A stretch of DNA of 64,000 nt. Source: Acidicapsa acidisoli (lineage in GTDB: Bacteria > Acidobacteriota > Terriglobia > Terriglobales > Acidobacteriaceae). The notes under the pieces are model-generated. The model was given only the letters and a program-made list of their open reading frames with translations, ran no database searches and was not told where the DNA came from. The stretch spans positions 1,178,001 to 1,242,000 of the forward strand of contig NZ_JAGSYI010000001.1 of assembly GCF_025685625.1 (NCBI RefSeq). Reading direction: 5' to 3'. This document shows positions 1 through 9,128 of this stretch, one piece after another. Each line of letters begins with the position of its first letter. Positions within the stretch are counted from its first letter, which is position 1. Both the position numbers and the translations under genes were made by a program.

Positions 1-87
1 CACATCGAAGCGGTCGCTGCCGCCTTCGAGGCCGACAAGCCCTACCTGGTCTCGCGCTGGCGCTGGCCAGATCGATTTAACCCTTGA
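1..87 (+). CDS. C-terminal end of an unidentified protein (partial)
   Basis: The first 28 codons are open from base 1 and end with TGA at 85-87. The visible tail is rich in aromatic and basic residues and closes with RFNP. The start lies outside the window and 28 residues are too few to assign a family. It precedes the trehalose genes on the same strand, so an alpha-glucan enzyme is conceivable, but that is a guess from position only. Confidence 0.5.
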   Translation, partial: HIEAVAAAFEADKPYLVSRWRWPDRFNP

Positions 88-168
88 TGTCCAATGTTGG
101 ATACCGGGTTTAACACGTGACCCCGTTTCCGTCACGAAGCGAACGAATTGAATAAAGGAGTTAGTCCT

Positions 169-981
169 ATGCGATACGTTCCAGCCACCATACTTCAGTC
201 CGTCACGGACCAGGTCCCGCAGACCGTGTACGTGGACAATGGTTCAATCTGGCAGCATATGTCCGATGCGCTTCATCAATCGCTCTACCGCATCCTCTCG
301 CTGCTCATCGCGATCCTGCCGGGCATCCTCGCTTTCTTCGTTGCACTGGCTATCTTTACGCTGGTCGGCATGGCGCTCTCCGCGTTTCTGCGGCGGGCGC
401 TTACCTGGGCAAAGTTCGACGATCGCCTCATCCGCGAGCGCGGCAACGCCGATTGGACCCCGGCGACGGCTCCGACCGAATTGATCGCCCGCATCTCCTT
501 CTGGGCCTGCATCCTGCTCGGGTTGATCATCGGCGTCTCCGCCTTCGACGCTTCTTACGCAACGGCAGCCACGCTCCCGATCTCCCTCCTGCCTTATCTC
601 ACCCATGCCGTCGGCGCGATTTTCCTGCTCATCGCCGGCAATATCGTAGCCCGCTTTCTCGCGCGATCCGTTCTCATTGGAGCCGTCAACGCACAACTCC
701 AATACGCGCGGTTCCTCTCGCTGGGCGTCAAATGGCTGGTGCTTGTTCTCACAGCCGCCATGGTCCTCGACCACCTCCAGGTGGGCGGCAACATCGTAGA
801 GCTGGCCTTCAGCATCCTCTTCGGGGGCATCGTGCTCACACTCGCTCTGGCCGTCGGGCTTGGCTCTCGTGAACTCGTCAGCCGCTCGCTCGAAAGCCGC
901 GCCGAACGCTCAGGCGACCTCAACGTGATGCCCCCGGTCACCCCGCCTCCCGGGCACGTGGAGTCCCTTCGCCACTTCTAA
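169..981 (+). CDS. MscS-type transmembrane protein (conserved TM helix)
   Basis: A 270-aa integral membrane protein resembling the transmembrane part of mechanosensitive-channel (MscS-like, TM-helix) proteins. Hydrophobic helices appear near residues 40-70, 105-130, 140-165, 185-205 and 215-240, and the charged C-terminus is short, so the cytoplasmic MscS beta domain seems to be absent. I chose ATG 169 because an AAAGGAG ribosome site sits at 154-160; an in-frame TTG at 148 lies upstream of that site. It is followed 14 bp later by treY. Its likely role is in the inner membrane in osmotic or envelope stress, which fits the neighbouring trehalose genes, but function is inferred from family only. 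Confidence 0.75.
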   Translation: MRYVPATILQSVTDQVPQTVYVDNGSIWQHMSDALHQSLYRILSLLIAILPGILAFFVALAIFTLVGMALSAFLRRALTWAKFDDRLIRERGNADWTPATAPTELIARISFWACILLGLIIGVSAFDASYATAATLPISLLPYLTHAVGAIFLLIAGNIVARFLARSVLIGAVNAQLQYARFLSLGVKWLVLVLTAAMVLDHLQVGGNIVELAFSILFGGIVLTLALAVGLGSRELVSRSLESRAERSGDLNVMPPVTPPPGHVESLRHF

Positions 982-995
982 GGGTGTAAGCGCCT

Positions 996-3662
996 ATGCC
1001 ACAAATACCCTTGTCGACATACCGGCTGCAATTGCATGCAGGATTCACCTTCAAAGACGCGGCCGGAGTGGCCGACTATTTGAAGAGGCTCGGCATCTCG
1101 CATGTGTACTGTTCGCCATATCTGCAGGCAATTCCCGGCAGCACCCATGGATATGACGTGGTAGACCCCGAAAAGCCTAATGAGGAGCTGGGCGGCGAAG
1201 AAGGACACAGCCGATTCTGCCAGCGTTTGAAAGAGCTTGAGTTGGGTCAGGTGCTGGATATCGTGCCGAACCATATGGCGCTCGGCCAGCAAAACCGGTA
1301 CTGGTGGGACGTAATTGAAAACGGCCCATCCAGCCGGTACGCAACCTGGTTCGATATCGATTGGCAATCGGCGGAGGTGAAGCTGCAGAACAAAGTTCTG
1401 ATTCCCGTGCTCGGGGACCAGTACGGACGGGAATTGAGCGCAGGCCGAATCAAGCTGGAATACACAGGCGACCGCTTTCAAGTGCGCTACTCGGACAATC
1501 TCTTTCCAGTCGCTCCAAGGTCTTTGTCTAACTTGCTTTCAAAGGCTGCCGAGTACGCGCACAGTGACACGCTTCACTTCATCGCCGGGAGTTTCGCGCG
1601 TCTGCCGTCACCGGAATTGAGCAATCGCGGCGACGCGAGTGCGAGGCATCGCGACAAGACCGTGATCTATCGAATGTTGAAGCAGCTTTGCAAAGAGCAA
1701 CCGGAAGTATCCGCGGCAATTTCCCGCGGCGTGGACGAGTTGAATCACGAGATGGATGCATTGGATGAGGTGCTGAATCAGCAGAGCTATCGATTGGCCT
1801 ATTGGCGCACGGCCGATCAGGAGTTGGGCTATCGGCGTTTCTTCGACGTGAACACGCTGATCGGCCTGCGAATGGAACGGGAGCATGTCTTCGAGGCGAC
1901 ACATTGCAGAATCCTACAATGGCTCGAGAATGGCGTGCTGGACGGCGTGCGCGTCGATCATCCCGATGGTCTGCGCGATCCCCAGCAGTATTTCGAACGA
2001 TTGAGAAAACGCGCGCCAGAAGCATGGATTGTCGGCGAGAAGATTCTCGAGCCCGGAGAGTTTCTGCGCGATAGCTGGCCGATTCAGGGAACCAGCGGCT
2101 ACGACTTCATGAACGTGTGCAACAGATTCCTCGTGCATGGCGAGGGCCTGACGGAACTCACGAAGATTTATAGCGAGTTCACCGGCGAGCCGGTCGACTT
2201 CGCCGAAGTGGCGCAGCAGAAGAAACAGATGGTTGAGCAAGAGGCTTTAGGCAGTGACATCAACCGTCTGGCGAGTTTATTCGTGGAGATATGCGAGAGC
2301 AACCGCGACCGCCGCGATTACACGCGCGCGGAGATTCGCCGTGCGCTTCGCGAAGTGGCGTCGAGCTTCCCGGTCTATCGAACGTATGTGGTTGCCGATC
2401 GAGACCGCATCCTCGATGAGGATCGCTTATACATCGACAACGCGGTGGCAATGGCCAAGGCGCGAAGGCAGGATCTCGATGCTGGCCTCTTCGACTTCAT
2501 CGCCGATGTGCTGACACTGCGTGTTCGGGGCAAGATGGAAGGCGAATTTCTGATGCGCCTCCAACAATTCACGTCTACTGTGATGGCGAAAGGCGTGGAA
2601 GACACGGCGTTTTATTGCTTCAACCGCATGGTCGGCTTGAACGAGGTGGGCAATAATCCGGGCCTCGACGGAATGTCCGTTGAGGCGTTTCACGATTATT
2701 TTGCAAAGATGCAGGCAACTCACCCTCTGACCATGACCACGCTCTCAACGCACGATACGAAACGAGCCGACGATGTAAGAGCACGGCTGGCGACAATCAC
2801 AGAGATTCCAGGACGATGGAGATCTGCGCTGAACCGCTGGTCGCGGATGAATGCGCGGTTCCGGAAAGGGAGTCACCCTGATCGAAACACGGAGTATTTT
2901 TTATACCAGACCCTGATCGGCGCATGGCCCATTGCAAAAGACCGGCTGATTGCTTACATGGAGAAAGCGGCTCGCGAAGCCAAGCAGCAAACCAGTTGGA
3001 CGCAACAGAACAAGGAATTCGAAGACGCATTGCGAAACTTCATCGAGCGGATTCTGGATTCCGCCGAATTCATCGCAGAGTTGGAGAAGTTTGTTGAACG
3101 CGTATTGAGTGCAGGGCGCGTCAACAGCCTCGCACAGACCCTTGTGAAGTGCACCGCTCCAGGCGTGCCGGATACCTATCAGGGCGGTGAGTTGTGGAAC
3201 CATAGCCTCGTGGACCCGGACAACCGCAGGCCAGTCGACTACGACGAGCGCCGAAGCATCCTGAGCAAGTTGGAAAAGGGCGTCGATGTAAAAGAAATCC
3301 TGAGCCGGATTGGCAGTAGTGTCGATAAAGGCATGCCGAAGATGTGGGTGATCCACAATGCGCTGTCTCTTCGCTGCAAACATCCGGAGTGCTTTGGAGC
3401 AGACGCAGCTTATACGCCATTGGCCGCTGAGGGACACAGGCGCGAGCACGTCGTGGGATATCTGCGAGCAGACAGGGTCGCCACCATCGTTCCCCGCTGG
3501 ACGCTGAAGCTTGGCGATAGCTGGGCGTCAACGACGCTCGAATTGCCACAGGGTAGTTGGAAGAACGTGCTCACCGGCGATGGAGTGAAGGGCGGCCGTA
3601 TGCGTGTGCAGGCGTTGTTGCAGCACTTTCCCGTCGCGCTTTTGATCAAGGAGGCGGAGTAG
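996..3662 (+). CDS. treY: malto-oligosyltrehalose synthase
   Basis: An 888-aa cytoplasmic GH13 enzyme that converts the reducing-end alpha-1,4 bond of maltodextrins into an alpha-1,1 bond, the first step of the TreY-TreZ route from glycogen to trehalose. Visible GH13 regions are DIVPNHM near residue 88, RVDHPDGL with the nucleophile Asp321, IVGEKIL with the acid Glu348, and LSTHDTKR with Asp587. The N-terminal STYRLQL start and the length are typical of TreY. The stop codon TAG directly abuts the ATG of treZ, so the two are almost certainly co-translated. No treX/glgX debranching gene is visible inside the window. Confidence 0.96.
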   Translation: MPQIPLSTYRLQLHAGFTFKDAAGVADYLKRLGISHVYCSPYLQAIPGSTHGYDVVDPEKPNEELGGEEGHSRFCQRLKELELGQVLDIVPNHMALGQQNRYWWDVIENGPSSRYATWFDIDWQSAEVKLQNKVLIPVLGDQYGRELSAGRIKLEYTGDRFQVRYSDNLFPVAPRSLSNLLSKAAEYAHSDTLHFIAGSFARLPSPELSNRGDASARHRDKTVIYRMLKQLCKEQPEVSAAISRGVDELNHEMDALDEVLNQQSYRLAYWRTADQELGYRRFFDVNTLIGLRMEREHVFEATHCRILQWLENGVLDGVRVDHPDGLRDPQQYFERLRKRAPEAWIVGEKILEPGEFLRDSWPIQGTSGYDFMNVCNRFLVHGEGLTELTKIYSEFTGEPVDFAEVAQQKKQMVEQEALGSDINRLASLFVEICESNRDRRDYTRAEIRRALREVASSFPVYRTYVVADRDRILDEDRLYIDNAVAMAKARRQDLDAGLFDFIADVLTLRVRGKMEGEFLMRLQQFTSTVMAKGVEDTAFYCFNRMVGLNEVGNNPGLDGMSVEAFHDYFAKMQATHPLTMTTLSTHDTKRADDVRARLATITEIPGRWRSALNRWSRMNARFRKGSHPDRNTEYFLYQTLIGAWPIAKDRLIAYMEKAAREAKQQTSWTQQNKEFEDALRNFIERILDSAEFIAELEKFVERVLSAGRVNSLAQTLVKCTAPGVPDTYQGGELWNHSLVDPDNRRPVDYDERRSILSKLEKGVDVKEILSRIGSSVDKGMPKMWVIHNALSLRCKHPECFGADAAYTPLAAEGHRREHVVGYLRADRVATIVPRWTLKLGDSWASTTLELPQGSWKNVLTGDGVKGGRMRVQALLQHFPVALLIKEAE

Positions 3663-5420
3663 ATGCATCGGTTTGAGATTTGGGCTCCGCGAGCGAAGAA
3701 GCTCGCTGTGAGAGTGAGCAGCGCTCTATTGGCGCCGACCACATTCGCGATGAATGGACCGGATGATCATGGCTGGTGGCGGCTCGATGTCGCGGAAGCC
3801 ATGCCCGGCGCGGATTACGGCTACCTGATCGATGACGATCCGAAGCCTTATCCTGATCCGCGTTCTCTGTGCCAGCCGAACGGTGTTCACGGGTTGTCTC
3901 GCTTGTATGACCAGCAGGCATTCGTCTGGAAGGATGTCGATTTCAGGCCGCCTCCGCTCGCCAGCGCCGTGATCTATGAAATGCATATTGGCACCTTCAC
4001 ACAGGAAGGAACGCTGGATTCGGCGATTGGCAGGCTCGATCACCTCGTTCATCTCGGCGTGACCCACGTGGAGTTGATGCCGGTTGCATCCTTCGCAGGC
4101 GACCAGGGTTGGGGCTACGACGGCGTCGCACTCTTCTCAGTCCATCAACCGTATGGAGGGCCGGACGCTCTGAAGCGATTCGTCGATGCCGCGCACGCAC
4201 GGGGCCTATCAGTGCTTCTCGACGTGGTCTACAACCACTTTGGCCCAGTCGGAAACTATACCGGCAAGTTTGGTCCCTATCTTGTGGAATCGCACAGCAC
4301 CCCCTGGGGTGGGGCAGTAAATTTTGAAGGCGGCGGAGCGCATCAGGTACGAAGATTCTTCTGTGACAACGCTCTGATGTGGATGCGGGACTTTCATATC
4401 GACGGGTTGCGGCTGGATGCAGTGCATGGATTCGTCGACCGATCGGCGATTCATTTTCTGGAGCAGCTCGCCGCCGAGGTGGAGGTATTGGGAGCAACTC
4501 TCGCGCGCCACTTCGTACTGATCGCAGAGAGCGACCTGAACGATCCACGCGTAGTAACTCCGCGTGAGGCCCGCGGCCTTGGCATGGATGCGCAATGGAA
4601 CGATGATTTTCATCATGCACTGTTCACCGTGCTCAACCCCGGTCCAACAACGGGATACTACGCGGACTTTGGCCGGTTAAGTCAATTGGCAAAAGCCGTG
4701 GAGCGGAACTTCGTCTACGACGGGATATATTCGAAGTTCCGGCACCGTATCCATGGGCGCTCCACAGGCAGCCTGTCGCAGCATCGGTTTATTGGATTCA
4801 TCCAGAATCACGATCAGGTGGGAAATCAGGCAACCGGAGAGAGATTGCTGGAGATTGTTGGCTTCGACCGCGCCAAAATCGCAGCCGCACTCGTGTTGCT
4901 GAGCCCATTTATTCCGCTGTTGTTTCAAGGCGAGGAGTGGGCTGCTTCATCGCCCTTCCAATACTTTGCCGACCATCAGGAACCAGAGATGGCCCGGCTT
5001 GTTTCCGAAGGACGAAAGAGAGAGTTCGCGGCCTTCGGCTGGGACCCGGATCTAATCCCAGACCCGGAGAAGCGAGAAACGTATGAACGATCGAAGTTGA
5101 AATGGGACGAGGTAAACGAAGGTACGCATGAAGAGATGCTGGCATGGTACCGCGAGCTGATCCGGTTGCGCCGCACTATGCCCTCGTTGAACGATGGCCA
5201 GCCGGGCCAAACGCATGTTCGATTTAACCAATTTGACCAGCGCGAGATGTGGTTATCCATGGAGCGCGGCGAGATAATCGTAACCTGCAATCTGGGCCAA
5301 GACGAATTTCGCGTTCCGTTGCCGCAAGGCAAGCGCCTCATCCTCAAATCGCGCGGCGGTGTAACGGAGATGGACGGCCAGGTGATCCTTCCAAAGAATT
5401 CGATAGCCATCCTTTCGTAG
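3663..5420 (+). CDS. treZ: malto-oligosyltrehalose trehalohydrolase
   Basis: A 585-aa GH13 enzyme that releases trehalose from maltooligosyl trehalose, completing the pathway begun by TreY. The N-terminal part (about residues 1-95) is the carbohydrate-binding/early-set domain starting FEIWAPRAKK, followed by the (beta/alpha)8 barrel. Catalytic positions are visible as GLRLDAVHG with Asp252, VLIAESD with Glu289 and QNHDQVGN with Asp384. The start codon immediately follows the treY stop, and an AGGAGG ribosome site lies inside the end of treY near 3650. Length and order are standard for a treYZ operon. Confidence 0.96.
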   Translation: MHRFEIWAPRAKKLAVRVSSALLAPTTFAMNGPDDHGWWRLDVAEAMPGADYGYLIDDDPKPYPDPRSLCQPNGVHGLSRLYDQQAFVWKDVDFRPPPLASAVIYEMHIGTFTQEGTLDSAIGRLDHLVHLGVTHVELMPVASFAGDQGWGYDGVALFSVHQPYGGPDALKRFVDAAHARGLSVLLDVVYNHFGPVGNYTGKFGPYLVESHSTPWGGAVNFEGGGAHQVRRFFCDNALMWMRDFHIDGLRLDAVHGFVDRSAIHFLEQLAAEVEVLGATLARHFVLIAESDLNDPRVVTPREARGLGMDAQWNDDFHHALFTVLNPGPTTGYYADFGRLSQLAKAVERNFVYDGIYSKFRHRIHGRSTGSLSQHRFIGFIQNHDQVGNQATGERLLEIVGFDRAKIAAALVLLSPFIPLLFQGEEWAASSPFQYFADHQEPEMARLVSEGRKREFAAFGWDPDLIPDPEKRETYERSKLKWDEVNEGTHEEMLAWYRELIRLRRTMPSLNDGQPGQTHVRFNQFDQREMWLSMERGEIIVTCNLGQDEFRVPLPQGKRLILKSRGGVTEMDGQVILPKNSIAILS

Positions 5421-5546
5421 ATTTGCGTTGCGCGCTAAGGGCCATAACCCAGCCAACTAAAAATCAGGAAACAACCAGCGCCGAACCGGAGTAATCTGTC
5501 GTCGCAGGCCTCGGCACACGCCAATTTTCTTTGAAAAGACTCTGCG

Positions 5547-5567
5547 CAAGATGTCCGAGACATCTTG
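5547..5567. promoter_or_regulatory. Perfect 9-bp inverted repeat before the WD40-caspase gene
   Basis: CAAGATGTC at 5547-5555 is followed by a 3-bp spacer and GACATCTTG at 5559-5567, a perfect dyad ending 16 bp before the start codon at 5584. It may be a repressor operator or a small hairpin in the 5' leader. No T-run follows, so a terminator for treZ is less likely. The binding factor is unknown. Confidence 0.45.
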
Positions 5568-5583
5568 GTCCAGCAGGTGATCC

Positions 5584-8500
5584 TTGAAGCTTCTCAAGCT
5601 AGCTGCGTTCCTGTTGTGGTGGATGTATGCGATCTCCTGTGCCGCGGCCTTCGCACAGAAACCCCATCTTGTGGTCGAATCCGGCGCCAACACCGTGATG
5701 TCGGTTGCTTTCAGCCCTGACGGCCGCGTTATCGCTTCCGGAAGATACGATGGCACGATCAAACTTTGGGACGTCGACACCGGGCGCGGGCTGCGAACCC
5801 TGGCTGGACACAAAGGCCCCGTTCCCTCGTTGGCCTTCCGGCCCGACGGACACATGCTGGCTTCCGGAAGCTGGGATGGCTCGGCCAGGTTGTGGGATAC
5901 GGAGACGGGCCGCGAGTTGAACAGGATTGAGACAAAGAGGGGCTTGCCGGCTTGCGTGGCCTTCAGCGCAGATGGAAATACCCTGGCAATGGGTGACCTC
6001 AAGCGGGTCGTGCTTTGGGATGTGGAAGCAGGACGCCAGCGGCTGAGCCTGGCCACGGAGAAACTTCCTTCGACGGTAGCCTTCAGCCCCGATGGGCATC
6101 TGCTGGCCAGCGCGGGAGAGAGCGCCACGATCACGTTGGGAGATCCGTCAACCGGACGCGAACTGCGAAACTTGACAGCCCACGCCGCCTTCATCTACTC
6201 CCTGGCCTTCACTCAGGATAGCCGAACCCTGGCCTCGGGAGGCCTAAGCAGGGCAGTCGAGCTTTGGGACATGAAAGCCGGAGGCGAGCCGAAAATGTTG
6301 TTCACTCATCTCGATCACGTGCATTCATTGGCCTTTAGTCCCGACGGCAAGATCTTGGCGATTGCAGGAGAAGACAACACCGCCACACACGTGAGCGGAG
6401 CCGCACCAAACGCGATCGAACTCTGGGAAGTAAATCCCGAACGCCTGATCCGAACCCTGGTGGGCCAGTATGCAAGCTCCGCAGGGCTGGTCTATTCCGT
6501 CGCTTTCTCGCCCCATGGAGACATACTGGCTTCCGGCGGTATGGACGCGACAACCCGCCTCTGGGACACGGCCACAGGCCGGCAACTGCGAAATCTTACC
6601 GGCCACGCCAATGGAGTTTTGACAGTTGCATTTTCTCCCGATGGCCATAGCCTTGCATCGGGTAGCGGCGATGGGAAGATCCGGATATGGGATGCGGAAG
6701 CTGGACATGGGGAACGAATCCTTGGCAGCCACGCAAGCGGGGTTGCAGCCGTCGCGTTCGATCACCACGGCGGCGTTCTTGGCTCCGGAAGCACAGACGG
6801 CAAGGTAAAGCTCTGGGATGTAAAGAGTGGCGGCCAGCTCCACGAAATGGACGGAGACGTCTGTCCTCCGTCTGCATACTACTGCGGAGTCACTTCGCTC
6901 GGATTCACCCCCGATGACAGCGTTCTGGCGTCACTGGGAACAACCAGCGATGCGATCAATCTCTGGAGTGTGACCAGCGGACAGAAGAACCGGTCTCTGA
7001 CAGGCCAGAAATGGAATCAAGACATCGCGCTCAGCCCTGTCGGTCATACTCTGGCTTCGGTGAGCCGAGCGGGGCCGATCAGGCTCTGGGATCTCGAAGA
7101 TGGACATGAGGTGTTGAATATCGCCGGGAAAGACCCGAGTTTCAGCACATTGGCCTTCAGCCCCGATGGCCGGACCCTCGCCGCCGGTGGCATGTACAAG
7201 ATCAGACTGCTCGAAACATCCAAAGGGCGGGAACTGGGGAATCTGAATCCGCATAGTACTCGCGGCACATTCGGCAACGACCGCATCGTATTCAGCGCCG
7301 ACGGCCACAGTCTCATTTCGGGCCTCGGAGACGGCACCCTGAGGCTCTGGGATATCGACCATAAGCGCCAGGTGTGGATATCGCCCGGGCCCGGCGAAGC
7401 AACCGCTTGTGTGGCCATTGACCCTGCCGGCCGGCATATCGCGTCATGCCACACCGGCGATGGCGCTGTGAGGCTGTGGGACATCAACGGCAAGGAACTC
7501 GCTGCGTTGTTTGCCGTCGACCGGGACCACTGGGTTGTTTCCGATCCCGAAGGCCGCTTCGACACCGACGATCTGGACGAGATCCGGGGCTTGAACTGGG
7601 TCTTTCCCGACGATCCATTTCGAGCGCTGCCGCCGGAAGTCTTTCTTCGCGATTACTATGTCCCGGACCTCCTCGCAAAACTGTGGAACTTTGAGAAGCT
7701 TCCCGCAATCCGGCCATTGTCCAGCCTGAACCGCGCACAGCCCACGGTAGAACTGATCAAGGCCGATCCAGAGCCAGACGGAGAGTTTGTTTCCGTCGCC
7801 GTCAAAGTAAACGGCCCAGCCTCAGAGACACAGAAGGACGAGCGCGGCCATCCTATGCAAAGCGGCGCTTACGATTTACGCCTGTTTCGGGATGGGCAAC
7901 TGATCGCTCAGTGGCCTGAAACAACTGGCGTTCGAGAGCGGTCGCCCAATGCACAGGCCGCACAGACGGAGATAGAATCCTGGCGAAAGACTCATGAGAT
8001 CGAGCTGGTCAACGGTGAGTACACACACGTCTTCAACCATATCCGCCTGCCACGCCGTAAGGGCATTGAAAAGGTCGACTTCACGGCGTATGCCTTCAAC
8101 TCGGATCGGGTCAAGAGCCTGACTGCCGGGCCGCTCGAATATCCTCCGCCCAACGCGCCGTTTTTGTCCGAGGCGCCGGTAACCCGCCGCGCTTATCTGA
8201 TCACTGTCGGGGTGAACGCAAACCAGTCACACTGGAATCTGGACCTGGCCGCGCCAAGCGCACAAAGCGCTGCGCAACTGTTGCACGAGAAGCTGGCAAG
8301 CGAATATAACGTGATCGATGTTTCACTGTTGTCAACGCTGGCTCCGGACAGTCCACGAGTGGTGCTGGAACAAGCGACGAAAGCGAATGTGAAGGCGATC
8401 CTCGATCTGTTGGCTGGACGATCGATCACGGATACTGAACGGGATGCCGTCGATCCGGATCACAAAGTTCAGACCGCAACTCCGGACGACGCGGTCGTGC

Positions 8501-9093
8501 TATTCATCTCCAGCCATGGCTACGCCGATCCGCAAGGAACTTTCTACGTTGTGCCTTACGACACCGGCGCCGTATCAGGAGTTACGGAAGACGTGCTCAC
8601 TCGCTGCCTTACGCATCCCGAGGAGCAAAGTCCGGCCTGCCAGAAAGCGAGCGCGTTTCTTCAGCGCACAATTTCCAGCCAGGACTTCAGCGCCTGGTGG
8701 GCAGGAGTAGATGCTGGAGAGGCGGTGATGATACTGGACTCCTGTCATTCGGCAGCGATGCCGGGTCGAGAGTTTCGTCCCGGGCCGCTCGGCGACGCCA
8801 GCTTCGGACAGCTTGGCTACGACAAGCGCATGAAAATCCTCTCTGCCACGCAGCCTGACAAGACCGCAAGAGCGACCATGGTGCAGGGGTTGGGTCACTC
8901 GTTGTTGGTAGAGGCACTCATCCAGGAGGCAAAAGCTCATCCGCAAGAACCTTTGGCGCAATTGCTGCACGATACGCAGCAGCAGGTGCGGCCTCTGGTT
9001 CGACAACTCTACCCGGAAATGAAGGAGGCCGACATTCAACTGCCGGCCTTGTTCGATTTTGGAATGAAAGACAATCTCAAGAGCGAATTCTGA
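5584..9093 (+). CDS. secreted WD40-repeat protein with C-terminal caspase-like (C14) peptidase
   Basis: A 1169-aa exported protein. Residues 1-24 form a signal peptide ending AFA before Gln25; the start is TTG with GCAGGTGA just upstream. From about residue 35 to 650 I count roughly 14 WD40 units, recognised by recurring LWD-type strand ends (for example LWDVDTG, LWDTETG, IWDAEAG), enough for two seven-bladed propellers. Residues about 700-860 look like a beta-rich linker. From about residue 870 comes a caspase/metacaspase-like domain with the catalytic His978 in ISSHGYAD and Cys1054 in ILDSCHSA. Both catalytic residues are present, so an active peptidase is expected, probably periplasmic or surface-located. 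The two next genes follow closely and likely form an operon. Partners and substrate are unknown. Confidence 0.88.
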   Translation: MKLLKLAAFLLWWMYAISCAAAFAQKPHLVVESGANTVMSVAFSPDGRVIASGRYDGTIKLWDVDTGRGLRTLAGHKGPVPSLAFRPDGHMLASGSWDGSARLWDTETGRELNRIETKRGLPACVAFSADGNTLAMGDLKRVVLWDVEAGRQRLSLATEKLPSTVAFSPDGHLLASAGESATITLGDPSTGRELRNLTAHAAFIYSLAFTQDSRTLASGGLSRAVELWDMKAGGEPKMLFTHLDHVHSLAFSPDGKILAIAGEDNTATHVSGAAPNAIELWEVNPERLIRTLVGQYASSAGLVYSVAFSPHGDILASGGMDATTRLWDTATGRQLRNLTGHANGVLTVAFSPDGHSLASGSGDGKIRIWDAEAGHGERILGSHASGVAAVAFDHHGGVLGSGSTDGKVKLWDVKSGGQLHEMDGDVCPPSAYYCGVTSLGFTPDDSVLASLGTTSDAINLWSVTSGQKNRSLTGQKWNQDIALSPVGHTLASVSRAGPIRLWDLEDGHEVLNIAGKDPSFSTLAFSPDGRTLAAGGMYKIRLLETSKGRELGNLNPHSTRGTFGNDRIVFSADGHSLISGLGDGTLRLWDIDHKRQVWISPGPGEATACVAIDPAGRHIASCHTGDGAVRLWDINGKELAALFAVDRDHWVVSDPEGRFDTDDLDEIRGLNWVFPDDPFRALPPEVFLRDYYVPDLLAKLWNFEKLPAIRPLSSLNRAQPTVELIKADPEPDGEFVSVAVKVNGPASETQKDERGHPMQSGAYDLRLFRDGQLIAQWPETTGVRERSPNAQAAQTEIESWRKTHEIELVNGEYTHVFNHIRLPRRKGIEKVDFTAYAFNSDRVKSLTAGPLEYPPPNAPFLSEAPVTRRAYLITVGVNANQSHWNLDLAAPSAQSAAQLLHEKLASEYNVIDVSLLSTLAPDSPRVVLEQATKANVKAILDLLAGRSITDTERDAVDPDHKVQTATPDDAVVLFISSHGYADPQGTFYVVPYDTGAVSGVTEDVLTRCLTHPEEQSPACQKASAFLQRTISSQDFSAWWAGVDAGEAVMILDSCHSAAMPGREFRPGPLGDASFGQLGYDKRMKILSATQPDKTARATMVQGLGHSLLVEALIQEAKAHPQEPLAQLLHDTQQQVRPLVRQLYPEMKEADIQLPALFDFGMKDNLKSEF

Positions 9094-9128
9094 CATACAC
9101 GGGAATCTGACCGAAGAGGAGCGAACCG

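Noticed and set aside
5584-7520. WD40 repeats as tandem DNA repeats
   Set aside because: They are repeated at the protein level only; the DNA units have diverged strongly.
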